The notes beneath the pieces are model-generated. The model was not told the DNA's origin and did no database searches. It was given only the letters and a program-made list of their open reading frames with translations. 64,000 bases of DNA from Pseudomonas sp. 8O (GTDB lineage: Bacteria > Pseudomonadota > Gammaproteobacteria > Pseudomonadales > Pseudomonadaceae): assembly GCF_902506495.1 (NCBI RefSeq), contig NZ_LR733265.1, forward strand, positions 808,098-872,097. The letters are read 5' to 3'. The translations under genes were made by a program, and so were the position numbers. This document shows positions 18,370 through 27,207 of this stretch, one piece after another (the stretch's first letter is position 1; the number at the start of each line of letters is the position of its first letter).

Positions 18370-18684
18370 GCGTGGGGTGGATCACGCTCTGTCGATCCAC
18401 CAGGTCAGCGTCCGTCCAGCCGCCTATGTTCATCCGAAAAATAGCTGGCACAGTGATCTGTGCGGGCTGTAGGAGCGGCTTTAGCCGCGACATGCATCGC
18501 GGCTGAAGCCGCTCCCACAGGTTCGTGGTTGTTCCATTTCCTGCGGCCGACCTGGTACCTGGTGGATCACGCTTCATCGATCCACTGTGGCGTAGGGCTC
18601 GGAGGGTCTATCCATCCGGGCGCTGCGTTCTAGACCTCAATCACCAATATCAATAGTGCTGTCCCGAGCGAGACGACCGGTCAT
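18370..18684. repeat. Gene-free gap with a paired REP and two GTGGATC inverted repeats
   Basis: About 315 bases without a supported gene. At 18469-18520 there is a paired REP-like element (GTAGGAGCGGCTTTAGCCGC facing its complement). It is flanked by two copies of another inverted repeat with arms GGTGGATC/GATCCACC, at 18376-18401 and 18561-18585. The right end holds the promoter and operator region of the TetR gene. Confidence 0.7.
18673..18684. promoter_or_regulatory. Candidate operator of the NemR-like repressor
   Basis: A near-palindrome, ACGACCGGTCAT with a perfect core GACCGGTC at 18675-18682, lies just before the regulator gene. It is placed where autorepression of the regulator-reductase unit would be expected. 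It resembles the ACC/GGT half-sites reported for NemR, but the assignment is inference. Confidence 0.4.
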
Positions 18685-18696
18685 ATGCTCGGCGCC

Positions 18697-19287
18697 ATGA
18701 ACAGCATTCGACTCGACAAGCGCGACCTGATCCTGAGCAAAGGCTCGGCGGTGATGACGCGCCGTGGCTACCACGGCACCGGCGTGCTGGAGATCGTGCA
18801 GGCGGCCGGGATTCCCAAGGGCAGCTTCTATCACTATTTCGCCAGCAAGGAAGACTTCGCCCTGCAGGCGCTGGCCTTCATCTATCGGCCACGTCTGGCG
18901 CGCTACGCCCAGGCGTTGAACGCCCCGGCGGCGAGCCCGCGTGCGCGCATCCTCGGCTATTACCGCGAGCTGCTGGCGCATTTCGCCCGGCAGGAGACGC
19001 CGCAATATCACTGTTTCATCGGCAGCCTGAGTTTCGAGATGAGCGAGATGCTGCCGGCCATCGGCGCCGAGGTCGCAGCTATTCAGCAGACTTCGGTGGA
19101 CATTTTGCGTGACTGCCTGGAGCAGGCGCAGGCTGCCGGTGAACTGTCGGTTGACGAGGACTGCGGCAACCTCGCCACCTTTATCAGCGACGCCTGGCAG
19201 GGCGTGCTCGCCCGCCTCAAGGTGGGCCGTAACCTGCAGCCGCTGGAAGCTTTCGTCACCCGCCTGGAGCGTTTGCTGCAGGCCTGA
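18697..19287 (+). CDS. TetR-family repressor, NemR-like electrophile sensor
   Basis: A 196-residue TetR regulator counted from the ATG at 18697; an in-frame ATG at 18685 would overlap the candidate operator. The N-terminal HTH reads GVLEIVQAAGIPKGSFYHYFASKEDF. With this start, a cysteine in QYHCFIG falls at residue 106, the position of the reactive Cys106 in E. coli NemR that senses quinones, glyoxal and hypochlorite. It directly precedes an Old Yellow Enzyme gene with 24 bases between them, as nemR precedes nemA. Regulation of the reductase by electrophiles is therefore a strong inference. Confidence 0.85.
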   Translation: MNSIRLDKRDLILSKGSAVMTRRGYHGTGVLEIVQAAGIPKGSFYHYFASKEDFALQALAFIYRPRLARYAQALNAPAASPRARILGYYRELLAHFARQETPQYHCFIGSLSFEMSEMLPAIGAEVAAIQQTSVDILRDCLEQAQAAGELSVDEDCGNLATFISDAWQGVLARLKVGRNLQPLEAFVTRLERLLQA

Positions 19288-19311
19288 TTACCGTTCAACC
19301 CCAGAGGAAAG

Positions 19312-20424
19312 ATGATGAGCGCTCCCGTTCAAGCCCTGTTCGCCCCGTTCCGTCTCGGTAACCTGGAGCTGCCGACCCGTGTGGTCATGGCGCCGATGAC
19401 CCGGTCCTTCTCGCCCGGTGGCGTGCCCAACGCCAAGGTCATCGAGTACTACCGTCGCCGCGCAGCTGCGGGCGTGGGCCTGATCGTCACCGAGGGCACT
19501 ACCGTCGGCCACACGGCCTCCAACGGTTACCCGAACGTGCCGCGTTTCTACGGCGAAGACGCCCTGGCCGGCTGGAAGCAGGTGGTCGATGCGGTACATG
19601 CCGAAGGCGGCAAGATCGTCCCGCAGCTCTGGCACGTCGGTAACGTGCGCCGTTTGGGCACCGAGCCGGATGCCAGCGTTCCCGGCTATGGCCCGATGGA
19701 AAAGCTCAAGGACGGCGAGGTGGTCGTGCACGGCATGACCCAGGCCGATATCGATGAGGTAATCGCCGCCTTCGCTCAGGCCGCGCGCGATGCCAAGGCC
19801 ATTGGCATGGATGGCGTGGAGATCCACGGCGCCCACGGTTATCTGATCGACCAGTTCTTCTGGGAAGGCAGCAACCAGCGCACCGATCAGTACGGCGGTG
19901 ACCTGGCAGCGCGCTCGCGTTTCGCCATCGAGCTGATCCAGGCGGTACGTGCAGCAGTTGGCCCGGACTTCCCGATCATTCTGCGGTTCTCGCAGTGGAA
20001 GCAGCAGGATTACACCGCGCGCCTGGTGCAGACCCCGGAGCAACTGGAAGCCTTCCTCAAGCCGCTGTCCGAGGCTGGCGTGGACATCTTCCATTGCTCG
20101 ACCCGCCGTTTCTGGGAGCCGGAGTTCGAAGGCAGCGACCTCAACCTGGCTGGCTGGACGCGCAAGCTCACCGGCAAGCCGACCATCACCGTCGGCAGCG
20201 TCGGCCTGGATGGCGAGTTTTTGCAGTTCATGGTCAAGACCGACAAGGTGGCCGAGCCTGCCAGCCTCGAGAATCTGCTCGAGCGCCTGAACAAGGAGGA
20301 GTTCGACCTGGTGGCCGTGGGGCGTGCACTGCTGGTCGACCCGGACTGGGCGCTGAAGGTGCGTGAAGGTCGTGAGCAGGACATCCTGCCGTTCAGTCGT
20401 GATGCGCTGACTACGCTGGTCTGA
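19312..20424 (+). CDS. Old Yellow Enzyme family alkene reductase (NemA-like)
   Basis: FMN-dependent, NADPH-using reductase of activated alkenes, N-ethylmaleimide, nitro esters and quinones, 370 residues. The N-terminus ALFAPFRLGNLELPTRVVMAPMTR carries the OYE FMN-binding segment. EIHGAHGYLIDQFFWEGSNQRTDQYGG is the classic signature near residue 165. VGRALLVDPDW near the C-terminus binds the FMN phosphate. It follows the NemR-like repressor and ends before a clear terminator, so the two genes form a detoxification unit. Two adjacent ATGs (19312, 19315) are possible starts. Confidence 0.92.
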   Translation: MMSAPVQALFAPFRLGNLELPTRVVMAPMTRSFSPGGVPNAKVIEYYRRRAAAGVGLIVTEGTTVGHTASNGYPNVPRFYGEDALAGWKQVVDAVHAEGGKIVPQLWHVGNVRRLGTEPDASVPGYGPMEKLKDGEVVVHGMTQADIDEVIAAFAQAARDAKAIGMDGVEIHGAHGYLIDQFFWEGSNQRTDQYGGDLAARSRFAIELIQAVRAAVGPDFPIILRFSQWKQQDYTARLVQTPEQLEAFLKPLSEAGVDIFHCSTRRFWEPEFEGSDLNLAGWTRKLTGKPTITVGSVGLDGEFLQFMVKTDKVAEPASLENLLERLNKEEFDLVAVGRALLVDPDWALKVREGREQDILPFSRDALTTLV

Positions 20425-20465
20425 CTCTGTTTCTAGCGGGCGTCGCGATCCGGCGCCCCATTTTC

Positions 20466-20490
20466 AGCCCCGGCACATCGGGGCTTTTTT
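20466..20490 (+). terminator. Intrinsic terminator after the OYE reductase
   Basis: AGCCCCG (20466-20472) pairs with CGGGGCT (20479-20485), followed by a run of six T. A GGTGCGCAC-type repeat follows at 20548-20568, before the converging glycosyltransferase. Confidence 0.88.
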
Positions 20491-20578
20491 GCGTCCGCTG
20501 ATTGATGGGGCTCCGCGCGAACCTGCTCGGTATCGCGTCGGGTTTCCGGTGCGCACGGCGCACCCTACGGGGAATGTG

Positions 20579-21793
20579 TCAGCGCTCTGAGGTTTTGCTC
20601 GGTATCGCCACTGGGGTCTCGATGTTCACCGGCTTCGTCTGTTCGGGCGCCGGCTGCATGGCGCTGCGCAGGTGCTGTTCGAACAACGCGACGATGCCGT
20701 CCCAACTCAGGTGGCTGGCATGCCGGCGCGCATTGAGACGTATGCGCCGTAGCACTTCGGCATCATCCAGCAACTCACAGGCGGCTTCGCAGAAACCGGC
20801 TTCGTCGCCAGGGCGAGCGAGCATGCCATTGTGGCGGTGATGAATATGCTGGGCGGCCGCCGCCTGGTCGAATGCCACCACGGCAAGACTCGATGCCAGG
20901 GCTTCCAGCACCACGTTGCCGAAGGTTTCCGAGAGGCTGGGAAACAGGAACAGATCGCCTGACGCGTAGTGCGTGGCCAGCTCTTCACCGCGTTGCAGGC
21001 CGCAGAACAGCGCCTCTGGTAATTGCGCCTGGAGGCTGGCACGCAGCGGTCCGTCGCCGACCATAATCAGGCGCATGCGTCGTTGTGGGTGTGCCTTCTG
21101 CAGGGCGTGGAAGGCCTTGACCAGCAGGCCGAGGTTCTTCTCTGCCGCCAGGCGACCGACATGCAGCACCGCCAGATCATCCGGCCCCAGGCCCCAGCTT
21201 TCACGCAGGGCCTCGTTGCGTCTGCTTGGGTGAAACAACTGACTGTCGACGCCACGGGCAAGCAGGGCCAGGCGTTCGAAATCGCGGCGTTCGAGGTCGA
21301 CCTTCTGGCCGATGCTCGGCACCAGCGTCAGCTGCGTGCGGTTGTGGAACCAGCGCAGGTAGTTGGTCATCGCCCGCGTCAGCAGGCCGATGCCGTAGTG
21401 CCCGGTGTACTGCTGGAAGTTGGTGTGAAAACCGCTGACCACCGGGATCGCCAGGCGCCTGGCTGCGCGCAAAGCGGACAGGCCCAGCGGACCTTCGGTC
21501 GCGATATAGAGCACATCCGGTCGCTGCCGTTGCCAGCGCCTGAGCAGCTTGTGCAGGGATGACTGACCCCATTGCAGGCCGGGGTAGCCGGGTAGCGGCC
21601 AGCCACGCGTGAGCAGCAGATCATTGCCGGCGTCCTGTTCCTGATCGACCTCCTGGCGTGGCCGCACCAGTTGCACGCGATGGCCGCGGCTGCGCAGGCC
21701 GTCGACCAGGCGGCCGAGGGTATTGGCCACGCCGTTGATTTCCGGCGGGAAGGTTTCGCTGATCAGCGCGATGTGCAGAGAAGGTGCGTTCAT
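20579..21793 (-). CDS. GT4-family glycosyltransferase (GDP-mannose-dependent mannosyltransferase-like)
   Basis: A 404-residue GT-B glycosyltransferase from the ATG at 21793; a longer frame adds eight unlikely residues. The N-terminus HIALISETFPPEINGVANTL is typical of GT4 enzymes that build mannosyl or glucosyl lipids. The C-terminal half has HVGRLAAEKNLGLLVKAF, MVGDGPLR and the donor-site SLSETFGNVVLEALASSLAVVAF with the E-x7-E pattern. Donor and acceptor cannot be read from sequence. It stands alone, converging on the OYE gene, with no other envelope gene directly beside it. Confidence 0.86.
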   Translation of the reverse strand: MNAPSLHIALISETFPPEINGVANTLGRLVDGLRSRGHRVQLVRPRQEVDQEQDAGNDLLLTRGWPLPGYPGLQWGQSSLHKLLRRWQRQRPDVLYIATEGPLGLSALRAARRLAIPVVSGFHTNFQQYTGHYGIGLLTRAMTNYLRWFHNRTQLTLVPSIGQKVDLERRDFERLALLARGVDSQLFHPSRRNEALRESWGLGPDDLAVLHVGRLAAEKNLGLLVKAFHALQKAHPQRRMRLIMVGDGPLRASLQAQLPEALFCGLQRGEELATHYASGDLFLFPSLSETFGNVVLEALASSLAVVAFDQAAAAQHIHHRHNGMLARPGDEAGFCEAACELLDDAEVLRRIRLNARRHASHLSWDGIVALFEQHLRSAMQPAPEQTKPVNIETPVAIPSKTSER

Positions 21794-21851
21794 GTAAGCA
21801 GTCTCTGCCCAGGTCATGTAGTGAACATGACGTTTCGATTGCGTTTATATG

Positions 21852-22772
21852 TCAGGCAAGCAGGCCGTGCAGTTGTTCACGCAGCCAGGCATGTGCCGGG
21901 TCGTGGTGCTGCTGGCGGTGCCAGATCAGGCTGATCTGCACGGCCGGCATGTCGAAGGGCAATGGTGCGACCTGCAGGGCGAAAAGCGGCGCGAAGGCGT
22001 TGGCCAGGCGCGCCGGTACGGTGCCGAGCAAATCGGTGTGGGCGACGATGGCGGGAATCGGCAGGTAATTGGGCAGGTGCAGCGCCGCTTGGCGTCTGAC
22101 CTTGGCCGAGCCCAGGACGATTTCCAGTGGCGAGCCGCGCCCGGCACGTGGCGTCACGATCACATGGCGAGCCTCTTGGTAATCCTTGAGGCTGAGGCCG
22201 CCGACGAAGGCCGGATGATCCTGGCGCCCGATCACCACCAGAGCCTCTTCACGCAGGGGCGAATAGCGCAGGTCAGGCGAGTCGAAATGCAGGTAATCGA
22301 TGGCCAGGTCTAGAGCGCCGCTCTCCAGGCGTGGCAGCAGGTTGTCGGCGTCGTCGCTGTGAGCCACCAGCTCTACCAGCGGCGCGACGCGGGCCAGGTG
22401 CGCCTGCAGCGTCGGCAACAACGCGGCCTGGGCGTAGTCGTTGAGCGACAGGCTGAACACATGTGGCGTCCGCGCATCGAAGGGTTCTGCCGGACCGAGG
22501 CCGGTCTGCAGCAATTGCAGCGCCTGGCGCACGGGTGGGTAGAGCGCCAGGGCGCGCGCGGTCGGCGTCATGCCGCGTGCGGTGCGCTGGAACAACTCCT
22601 CGCCCAGTTGCTGGCGCAGGCGGGCGAGGGCGTTGCTCACGGTTGACTGACTCAGGTGCAGGCGTTGGGCGGCGCGGGTCAGATTGCCTTCCTGCATCAG
22701 GGCGTCGAAGACCAGCAGCAGGTTGAGGTCGAGCTGACGTAAATTCGTTATCACGGATAATGCTCTTTTCAA
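21852..22772 (-). CDS. LysR-family transcriptional regulator
   Basis: A 306-residue LysR regulator. The N-terminal winged HTH is seen in LDLNLLLVFDALMQEGNLTRAAQRLHLSQSTVSNALARLRQQLGEELF, and the C-terminal part is a substrate-binding domain of unknown ligand. It is divergent from the hydroxylase-SRPBCC fusion gene with only about 60 bases between the starts. That gap is A/T-rich and has inverted half-sites (ATAATG/CATTAT near 22758-22784), so the neighbour is the probable target. Confidence 0.88.
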   Translation of the reverse strand: MKRALSVITNLRQLDLNLLLVFDALMQEGNLTRAAQRLHLSQSTVSNALARLRQQLGEELFQRTARGMTPTARALALYPPVRQALQLLQTGLGPAEPFDARTPHVFSLSLNDYAQAALLPTLQAHLARVAPLVELVAHSDDADNLLPRLESGALDLAIDYLHFDSPDLRYSPLREEALVVIGRQDHPAFVGGLSLKDYQEARHVIVTPRAGRGSPLEIVLGSAKVRRQAALHLPNYLPIPAIVAHTDLLGTVPARLANAFAPLFALQVAPLPFDMPAVQISLIWHRQQHHDPAHAWLREQLHGLLA

Positions 22773-22833
22773 ATATCCATTATTCGAATGATTTGGCCGG
22801 GCCTAGACTGCTGTCAATCCACAGGAGAGCGCC

Positions 22834-23943
22834 ATGGCCTACAACAATGACAATGCCCGGGCTTTTCGCAGCGATTACCGGGCTGCCATCCATCCGCTGT
22901 ACAACCCCTGGCTGCATGCCGCATTCGTACTGGCTTACGGGCTGCTCTGCATCGGGTGGCTCGGGAGCACGCTGGAAGCCGTGGCGCCCTGGCAGTGGCT
23001 GCTGGTGCCGGTGACGCTGGTGTTCTTCAGTTGGGGTGAGTACCAGGTGCACAAGCGCCTCGGCCACAACAAGACGCGCTTCGGCAAACTCTTCTACAAA
23101 CGCCACACCGGCGATCACCACAGCTTCTTCGTCGAGACGCTGATGCCCTACGAGACGGCGCGCGACTGGCGGGTGATCCTCTTTCCGGCCTGGCTGATCG
23201 TGTTCTACAGCCTGCCGTTATTCGCCGCCTGGTGGCTGTTGTCCCATCTCGACGGCAACGTCGCCGCGTTGTTCGCCGGCAGCATGCTGCTGGGCTACAT
23301 GAGCTATGAAGTGGTGCATGCCTGCGAGCACCTGCCGGCCGAGCACCCGGTTTCGCGCTTGCCGTGGATTCGCCAGATGCGCCGCCTGCACGCGCTGCAC
23401 CATCGCCGTGAACTGATGCATTCGTACAACTTCGGCATCGTTCATCCGCTGATGGACTGGCTGTACGGCACTCTGCACTGGGAGCCTGAGGCGATTCATC
23501 AGCAGAACCGCCAGCGACACCACATTCGCATCGCCCGGCCTGCCTCGCGCGTGCTGGAATACGCCGCGGCGCCGAGTCACTGGCCGCAGTGGCACCCGTC
23601 GTCACTGCGCATCTATGGGCGCGAGGGGGCCTTGCTCGCAGGTGAGCGCTTCGAGGAAGACATTCATGCTGGCGGCCGCGCCGGGCATCTGCGCTGGAGC
23701 GTGCTCGACCATCAGCCGGCCCAGCGTTGGCAGGCCAGTGCGCAGGGCGATCATGGCCTGCACCTGCTGCTCACCTACGAGTGCGTGACGGTGGAGGGCG
23801 GCTGCGAGTTCGTGCGCACCCTCGAATACGGTTTCGCCGGCTGGCCGATGCGCCTGGCCAATGACCTGTTCATGCGCCGGCGCATCGAGCGCGAGTCGCA
23901 GGCGTCGATGCAGGCGTTACACGATGTTCTTGCGCGAACCTAG
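22834..23943 (+). CDS. Fatty acid hydroxylase-superfamily protein fused to an SRPBCC domain
   Basis: A 369-residue two-domain protein. Residues about 20-225 form a membrane di-iron hydroxylase/sterol-desaturase type domain with several hydrophobic helices and the histidine clusters HKRLGH, KRHTGDHHSFF, HACEH and RLHALHHRR. From about residue 228 (HHIRIARPASRVLEYAAAPSHWPQWHPSS) to the end it reads as an SRPBCC/START-like ligand-binding domain. The substrate is unknown; a lipid or hydrophobic alcohol is inferred. It is divergent from the LysR gene and its end overlaps the converging cysZ by 27 bases. The RBS AGGAG lies upstream of the ATG. Confidence 0.8.
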   Translation: MAYNNDNARAFRSDYRAAIHPLYNPWLHAAFVLAYGLLCIGWLGSTLEAVAPWQWLLVPVTLVFFSWGEYQVHKRLGHNKTRFGKLFYKRHTGDHHSFFVETLMPYETARDWRVILFPAWLIVFYSLPLFAAWWLLSHLDGNVAALFAGSMLLGYMSYEVVHACEHLPAEHPVSRLPWIRQMRRLHALHHRRELMHSYNFGIVHPLMDWLYGTLHWEPEAIHQQNRQRHHIRIARPASRVLEYAAAPSHWPQWHPSSLRIYGREGALLAGERFEEDIHAGGRAGHLRWSVLDHQPAQRWQASAQGDHGLHLLLTYECVTVEGGCEFVRTLEYGFAGWPMRLANDLFMRRRIERESQASMQALHDVLART

Positions 23944-24681
23944 CGCCTGCTCGCCGCGCTCGCGTACCCAGAATAGCGTGGCACCGGCCACTGCCGCCGG
24001 CATCATCAGGATGTTCAGCCCCGGCACCAGCAGGGCGGCGTATGTGATACCGCCGAAGCTCAGGCTCTGCCAGCGCTTCTCGCGCAGCCAGGCGAGCATG
24101 TCCTGCCAGCTCATCTTGTTGTTGTCCGCCGGGTAGTCGATGTACTGCACGGCCATCATCCACACGCCGAACAGCAGCCACAGCGGCGCAGCAATCAGGT
24201 TCACCACCGGGATGAAACTGAGGATCAGCAGGCCGATGGCACGCGGCAGGAAGTACGCCAGCTTACGCATCTCGCGGCCCATGGTGCGCGGCACCATGGC
24301 CGCCAGTTCGGCCCAGCTGAATGGCGGGAAGTGATCTTCACCGCGCGCTACCACTTCGACCTTCTCTGCGAGAAAGCCATTGAACGGCGCGGCGATGATG
24401 TTGGCCAGCATGGTGAAGGTGAAGAACACCATCAGCAGCACCAGCACCACGAACAGTGGCCAGAGGATGTACTGCAGAAAGCTCAGCCAGTTCGGCAGTG
24501 TGGGCATGAAGGTATCGACCCAGCCGCTGAACTGCTGCACGGCAAAGCTGATCAGGGTGACGAACAGGAGCAGGTTGACCGTCAGCGGCAGCAACACGAA
24601 CAGGCGCAGACCAGGGCTGAGTACCAGTTTCAGGCCTTCTCGCAGGTATTGCGGGCCGGACAGGACGGGAGCGGCGGGCAT
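23917..24681 (-). CDS. cysZ: Sulfate permease-like protein CysZ
   Basis: Inner-membrane protein of 254 residues of the CysZ/EI24 family, implicated in sulfate uptake for cysteine synthesis. Several long hydrophobic stretches are visible (LFVLLPLTVNLLLFVTLISF, ILWPLFVVLVLLMVFFTFTML, and later AIGLLILSFIPVVNLIAAPLWLLF). The family pattern AAPFNGFLAEKVE and the segment QYIDYPADNN are also present. AGGAGA precedes the ATG. It converges with and overlaps the end of the hydroxylase fusion gene. Confidence 0.92.
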   Translation of the reverse strand: MPAAPVLSGPQYLREGLKLVLSPGLRLFVLLPLTVNLLLFVTLISFAVQQFSGWVDTFMPTLPNWLSFLQYILWPLFVVLVLLMVFFTFTMLANIIAAPFNGFLAEKVEVVARGEDHFPPFSWAELAAMVPRTMGREMRKLAYFLPRAIGLLILSFIPVVNLIAAPLWLLFGVWMMAVQYIDYPADNNKMSWQDMLAWLREKRWQSLSFGGITYAALLVPGLNILMMPAAVAGATLFWVRERGEQALGSRKNIV

Positions 24682-24966
24682 GGTGGTCTCCTGAGTGGTT
24701 GATGCGCGCGACCATACCGACTTTGCCTGCGCGGTGAAAGTTCAGCCATGGGCAAGGCTCAACCCCGACGGCCATAGGCGGATTCTATTCGCGGAATTGG
24801 TAATGGATATTTCCGCTTCGCAAACCGCCCCGATAGCCTTGCGCCCAGTTTCCTTTTAGAGGTGCGCTTTTTTGCGGGGCTCTCAACGTTCCAAGCCTTC
24901 CCCTAGTGCTTCGAGAGTCCCTTTTTATCCAGCCTGCCGGTCCTATGGGCCTGCGAGGAGTTAGCG
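24682..24966. promoter_or_regulatory. Divergent cysZ/trxB intergenic region
   Basis: About 285 bases with no supported gene. It must contain promoters for cysZ (minus) and trxB (plus). Runs of T at 24855 and 24920 are visible, but I see no clear operator. The trxB RBS (GAGGAG) is at its right end. Confidence 0.5.
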
Positions 24967-25914
24967 ATGTCTGCCGTTCGTCATGCCCGCGTCATCATCC
25001 TGGGTTCCGGCCCTGCCGGTTACAGCGCTGCCGTCTATGCCGCGCGCGCCAACCTGAAACCGCTGCTGATCACCGGCATCCAGGCCGGCGGCCAACTGAC
25101 CACCACCACCGAGGTGGACAACTGGCCGGGTGATCCCCATGGCCTGACCGGTCCGGCGCTGATGCAGCGCATGCAGGAACACGCCGAGCGCTTCGAGACC
25201 GAGATCGTCTTCGATCACATCAATGCCGTGGACCTGGCCGGCAAGCCCTTCACCCTGGTCGGTGACAGTGCTACCTACAGCTGCGATGCGCTGATCATCG
25301 CCACCGGCGCCAGTGCGCGTTACCTGGGGCTGCCCAGTGAGGAGGCGTTCATGGGGCGCGGCGTTTCGGCGTGCGCAACCTGCGATGGCTTCTTCTATCG
25401 TGGCCGCGAGGTGGCAGTGGTCGGTGGCGGCAATACTGCCGTGGAAGAGGCGCTATACCTGGCCAATATCGCCAGCAAAGTGACCCTGATTCACCGCCGC
25501 GAGACTTTCCGTGCCGAGAAGATCCTGCAGGACAAACTGCGCGCACGTATCGCCGAAGGCAAGATCGAGTTGCAACTCAATGCCGAGGTGGACGAGGTGC
25601 TGGGTGATGCCAGCGGCGTCACTGGCGTGCGTCTGAAGCAATACGGCGGCGCTTACCGCGAGCTGAAGGTGGATGGTCTTTTCGTCGCCATCGGCCATAC
25701 CCCCAATACCAGCCTGTTCGAAGGCCAACTGGCGCTGAAGGATGGCTATCTGGTGGTCAATGGTGGGCATGAGGGCAATGCTACCGCGACCACTATTGAG
25801 GGCGTGTTCGCCGCTGGTGATGTGGCCGATTCGGTCTATCGCCAGGCGATCACCTCGGCCGGTGCCGGCTGCATGGCGGCGCTGGATGTCGAGCGCTATC
25901 TCGACGGGCTGTGA
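24967..25914 (+). CDS. trxB: Thioredoxin-disulfide reductase
   Basis: NADPH- and FAD-dependent enzyme that reduces thioredoxin, 315 residues. The FAD-binding motif GSGPAGYSAAVYAARA is at the N-terminus. The redox pair is in ACATCDG (CATC) around residue 137. The NADPH-binding GGGNTAVEEALYLA follows, then the C-terminal FAD motif GVFAAGDVADSVYRQAITSAGAGCMAALD. A GAGGAG RBS precedes the ATG. Confidence 0.97.
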   Translation: MSAVRHARVIILGSGPAGYSAAVYAARANLKPLLITGIQAGGQLTTTTEVDNWPGDPHGLTGPALMQRMQEHAERFETEIVFDHINAVDLAGKPFTLVGDSATYSCDALIIATGASARYLGLPSEEAFMGRGVSACATCDGFFYRGREVAVVGGGNTAVEEALYLANIASKVTLIHRRETFRAEKILQDKLRARIAEGKIELQLNAEVDEVLGDASGVTGVRLKQYGGAYRELKVDGLFVAIGHTPNTSLFEGQLALKDGYLVVNGGHEGNATATTIEGVFAAGDVADSVYRQAITSAGAGCMAALDVERYLDGL

Positions 25915-25942
25915 GGTTGCGGCCGCGTTGTTGGCGGCCGTT

Positions 25943-26003
25943 GTAGGAGCCGGCTTGCCGGCGATGCCTGGCAATGGTTGATCGCCCGCAAGCGGGCTCC
26001 TAC
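25943..26003. repeat. Paired REP-like element (GTAGGAGCCGGC type)
   Basis: Two inward-facing copies of the GTAGGAGCCGGCTTGCCGGC-type unit are separated by a short spacer, between the converging trxB and ATPase genes. The same type recurs at 34228, 46818 and 50464. Confidence 0.85.
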
Positions 26004-26022
26004 GGGCCTGGTGTCTGGCCGC

Positions 26023-27183
26023 TCAATCCGGCCAATGCCAGGGCGGCTCGTCGAGCATGCCCTGGCCGCGTATGCAGGTCTGGCCGAGCTGTTTGTCCAG
26101 CTCCAGTGTGTTGCAGTCGGGGCTTTCCTTCAGCGTTGCGATCAGTCGGCTGGCGTGAGAGACGACCCACACCTGCGTTTGCTTCGACGCGGCGATGATC
26201 AGCCGGCCAAGTGCAGGTAACAGATCCGGGTGCAGGCTGGTTTCCGGCTCGTTGAGCACCATCAGTGAAGGCGGCCGAGGCGTGAGCAGGGCGGCTACCA
26301 GCAGCAGGTAGCGTAGCGTACCGTCGGACAGCTCGGCTGCACTCAAGGGGCGCAGCAAACCCTCCTGGCGCAGTTCCACGGCGAAGCGCCCGCCGGCCTG
26401 AAAATCGATATGCAGGCGGCTGCCGGGGAAGGCGTCGTCGATGGCGGCGTCCAGCGCCGCGCGGTCGCCGATTTCGCGGATGGTCTGCAGCGCGGCGGCC
26501 AGGTCGCGGCCATCGTGATGCAGCACCGGTGTGCGCGTACCCAATTGGGGCTGGCGTGCCGGCGCGTCTGCATCACTGCGAAAGTGATCGTAGAAGCGCC
26601 AGCGGCGGATGGTTTCGCGCAGTTGGAAGACTTCCGGGCAATTCGGGTCGTTGCCGATCTGGTCGAACAGGCTGTCGTAGTTCGGCACGTGTTGGGCCAG
26701 TACCTGCCAACTGCGCCCTTCACGCATGCGCACCATGGGCCCGGCGCGATCCACCAGCAGCGAGGCAGGGCGGTAGCTGGCGCCAGCCCAGATGCACTCG
26801 CGCTTGATCTCCGGGTCGAGAGCGAAGGCCGAGCTGCTTGGCTCGGGCAGGCCAAGGGCGATGGCGTAGCCGAAATCCTCGCCGGCAAAGCCCAGGCGCA
26901 GACGCATCACGTTCTGCCGCGGGCCACCCTGCACGGGCACCTCGCCGCCCAGCATGCGTCGGGAAATTTTCTCCGGTCCGGCCCAGAAACTCGATTCCAG
27001 CCCGCCTTCGCGTGCCAGCGCGTTGACCACGCCACCTTGCGCGGTTTCCGCCAGCAGGCGCAGGGCACGGTAGAGGTTGGACTTGCCGCTGCCGTTGGCG
27101 CCGGTGATCAGGTTGAGCCGGCCCAGTGGCAGCACCAGGCTGTTGATCGAGCGGTAGTTGGCGACGGCGAGGGTGTGCAGCAT
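26023..27183 (-). CDS. ABC-like AAA family ATPase (COG4637-type)
   Basis: A 386-residue ATPase of the RecF/SMC-like group. Walker A is GANGSGKSN at residues about 29-37. A signature-like LSDGTLRYLLL is followed by a Walker B of the form LMVLNEPETSLHP, with Asn in place of the usual Asp. This NEPETSLHP form is common in this family. VVSHASRL is the H-loop. Related stand-alone ATPases occur without known function, some near DNA-repair or defence genes; no partner nuclease is visible here. The flanking genes look unrelated. Confidence 0.83.
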   Translation of the reverse strand: MLHTLAVANYRSINSLVLPLGRLNLITGANGSGKSNLYRALRLLAETAQGGVVNALAREGGLESSFWAGPEKISRRMLGGEVPVQGGPRQNVMRLRLGFAGEDFGYAIALGLPEPSSSAFALDPEIKRECIWAGASYRPASLLVDRAGPMVRMREGRSWQVLAQHVPNYDSLFDQIGNDPNCPEVFQLRETIRRWRFYDHFRSDADAPARQPQLGTRTPVLHHDGRDLAAALQTIREIGDRAALDAAIDDAFPGSRLHIDFQAGGRFAVELRQEGLLRPLSAAELSDGTLRYLLLVAALLTPRPPSLMVLNEPETSLHPDLLPALGRLIIAASKQTQVWVVSHASRLIATLKESPDCNTLELDKQLGQTCIRGQGMLDEPPWHWPD

Positions 27184-27207
27184 GGCGGAGTCATCCTGAC
27201 AAAACGA

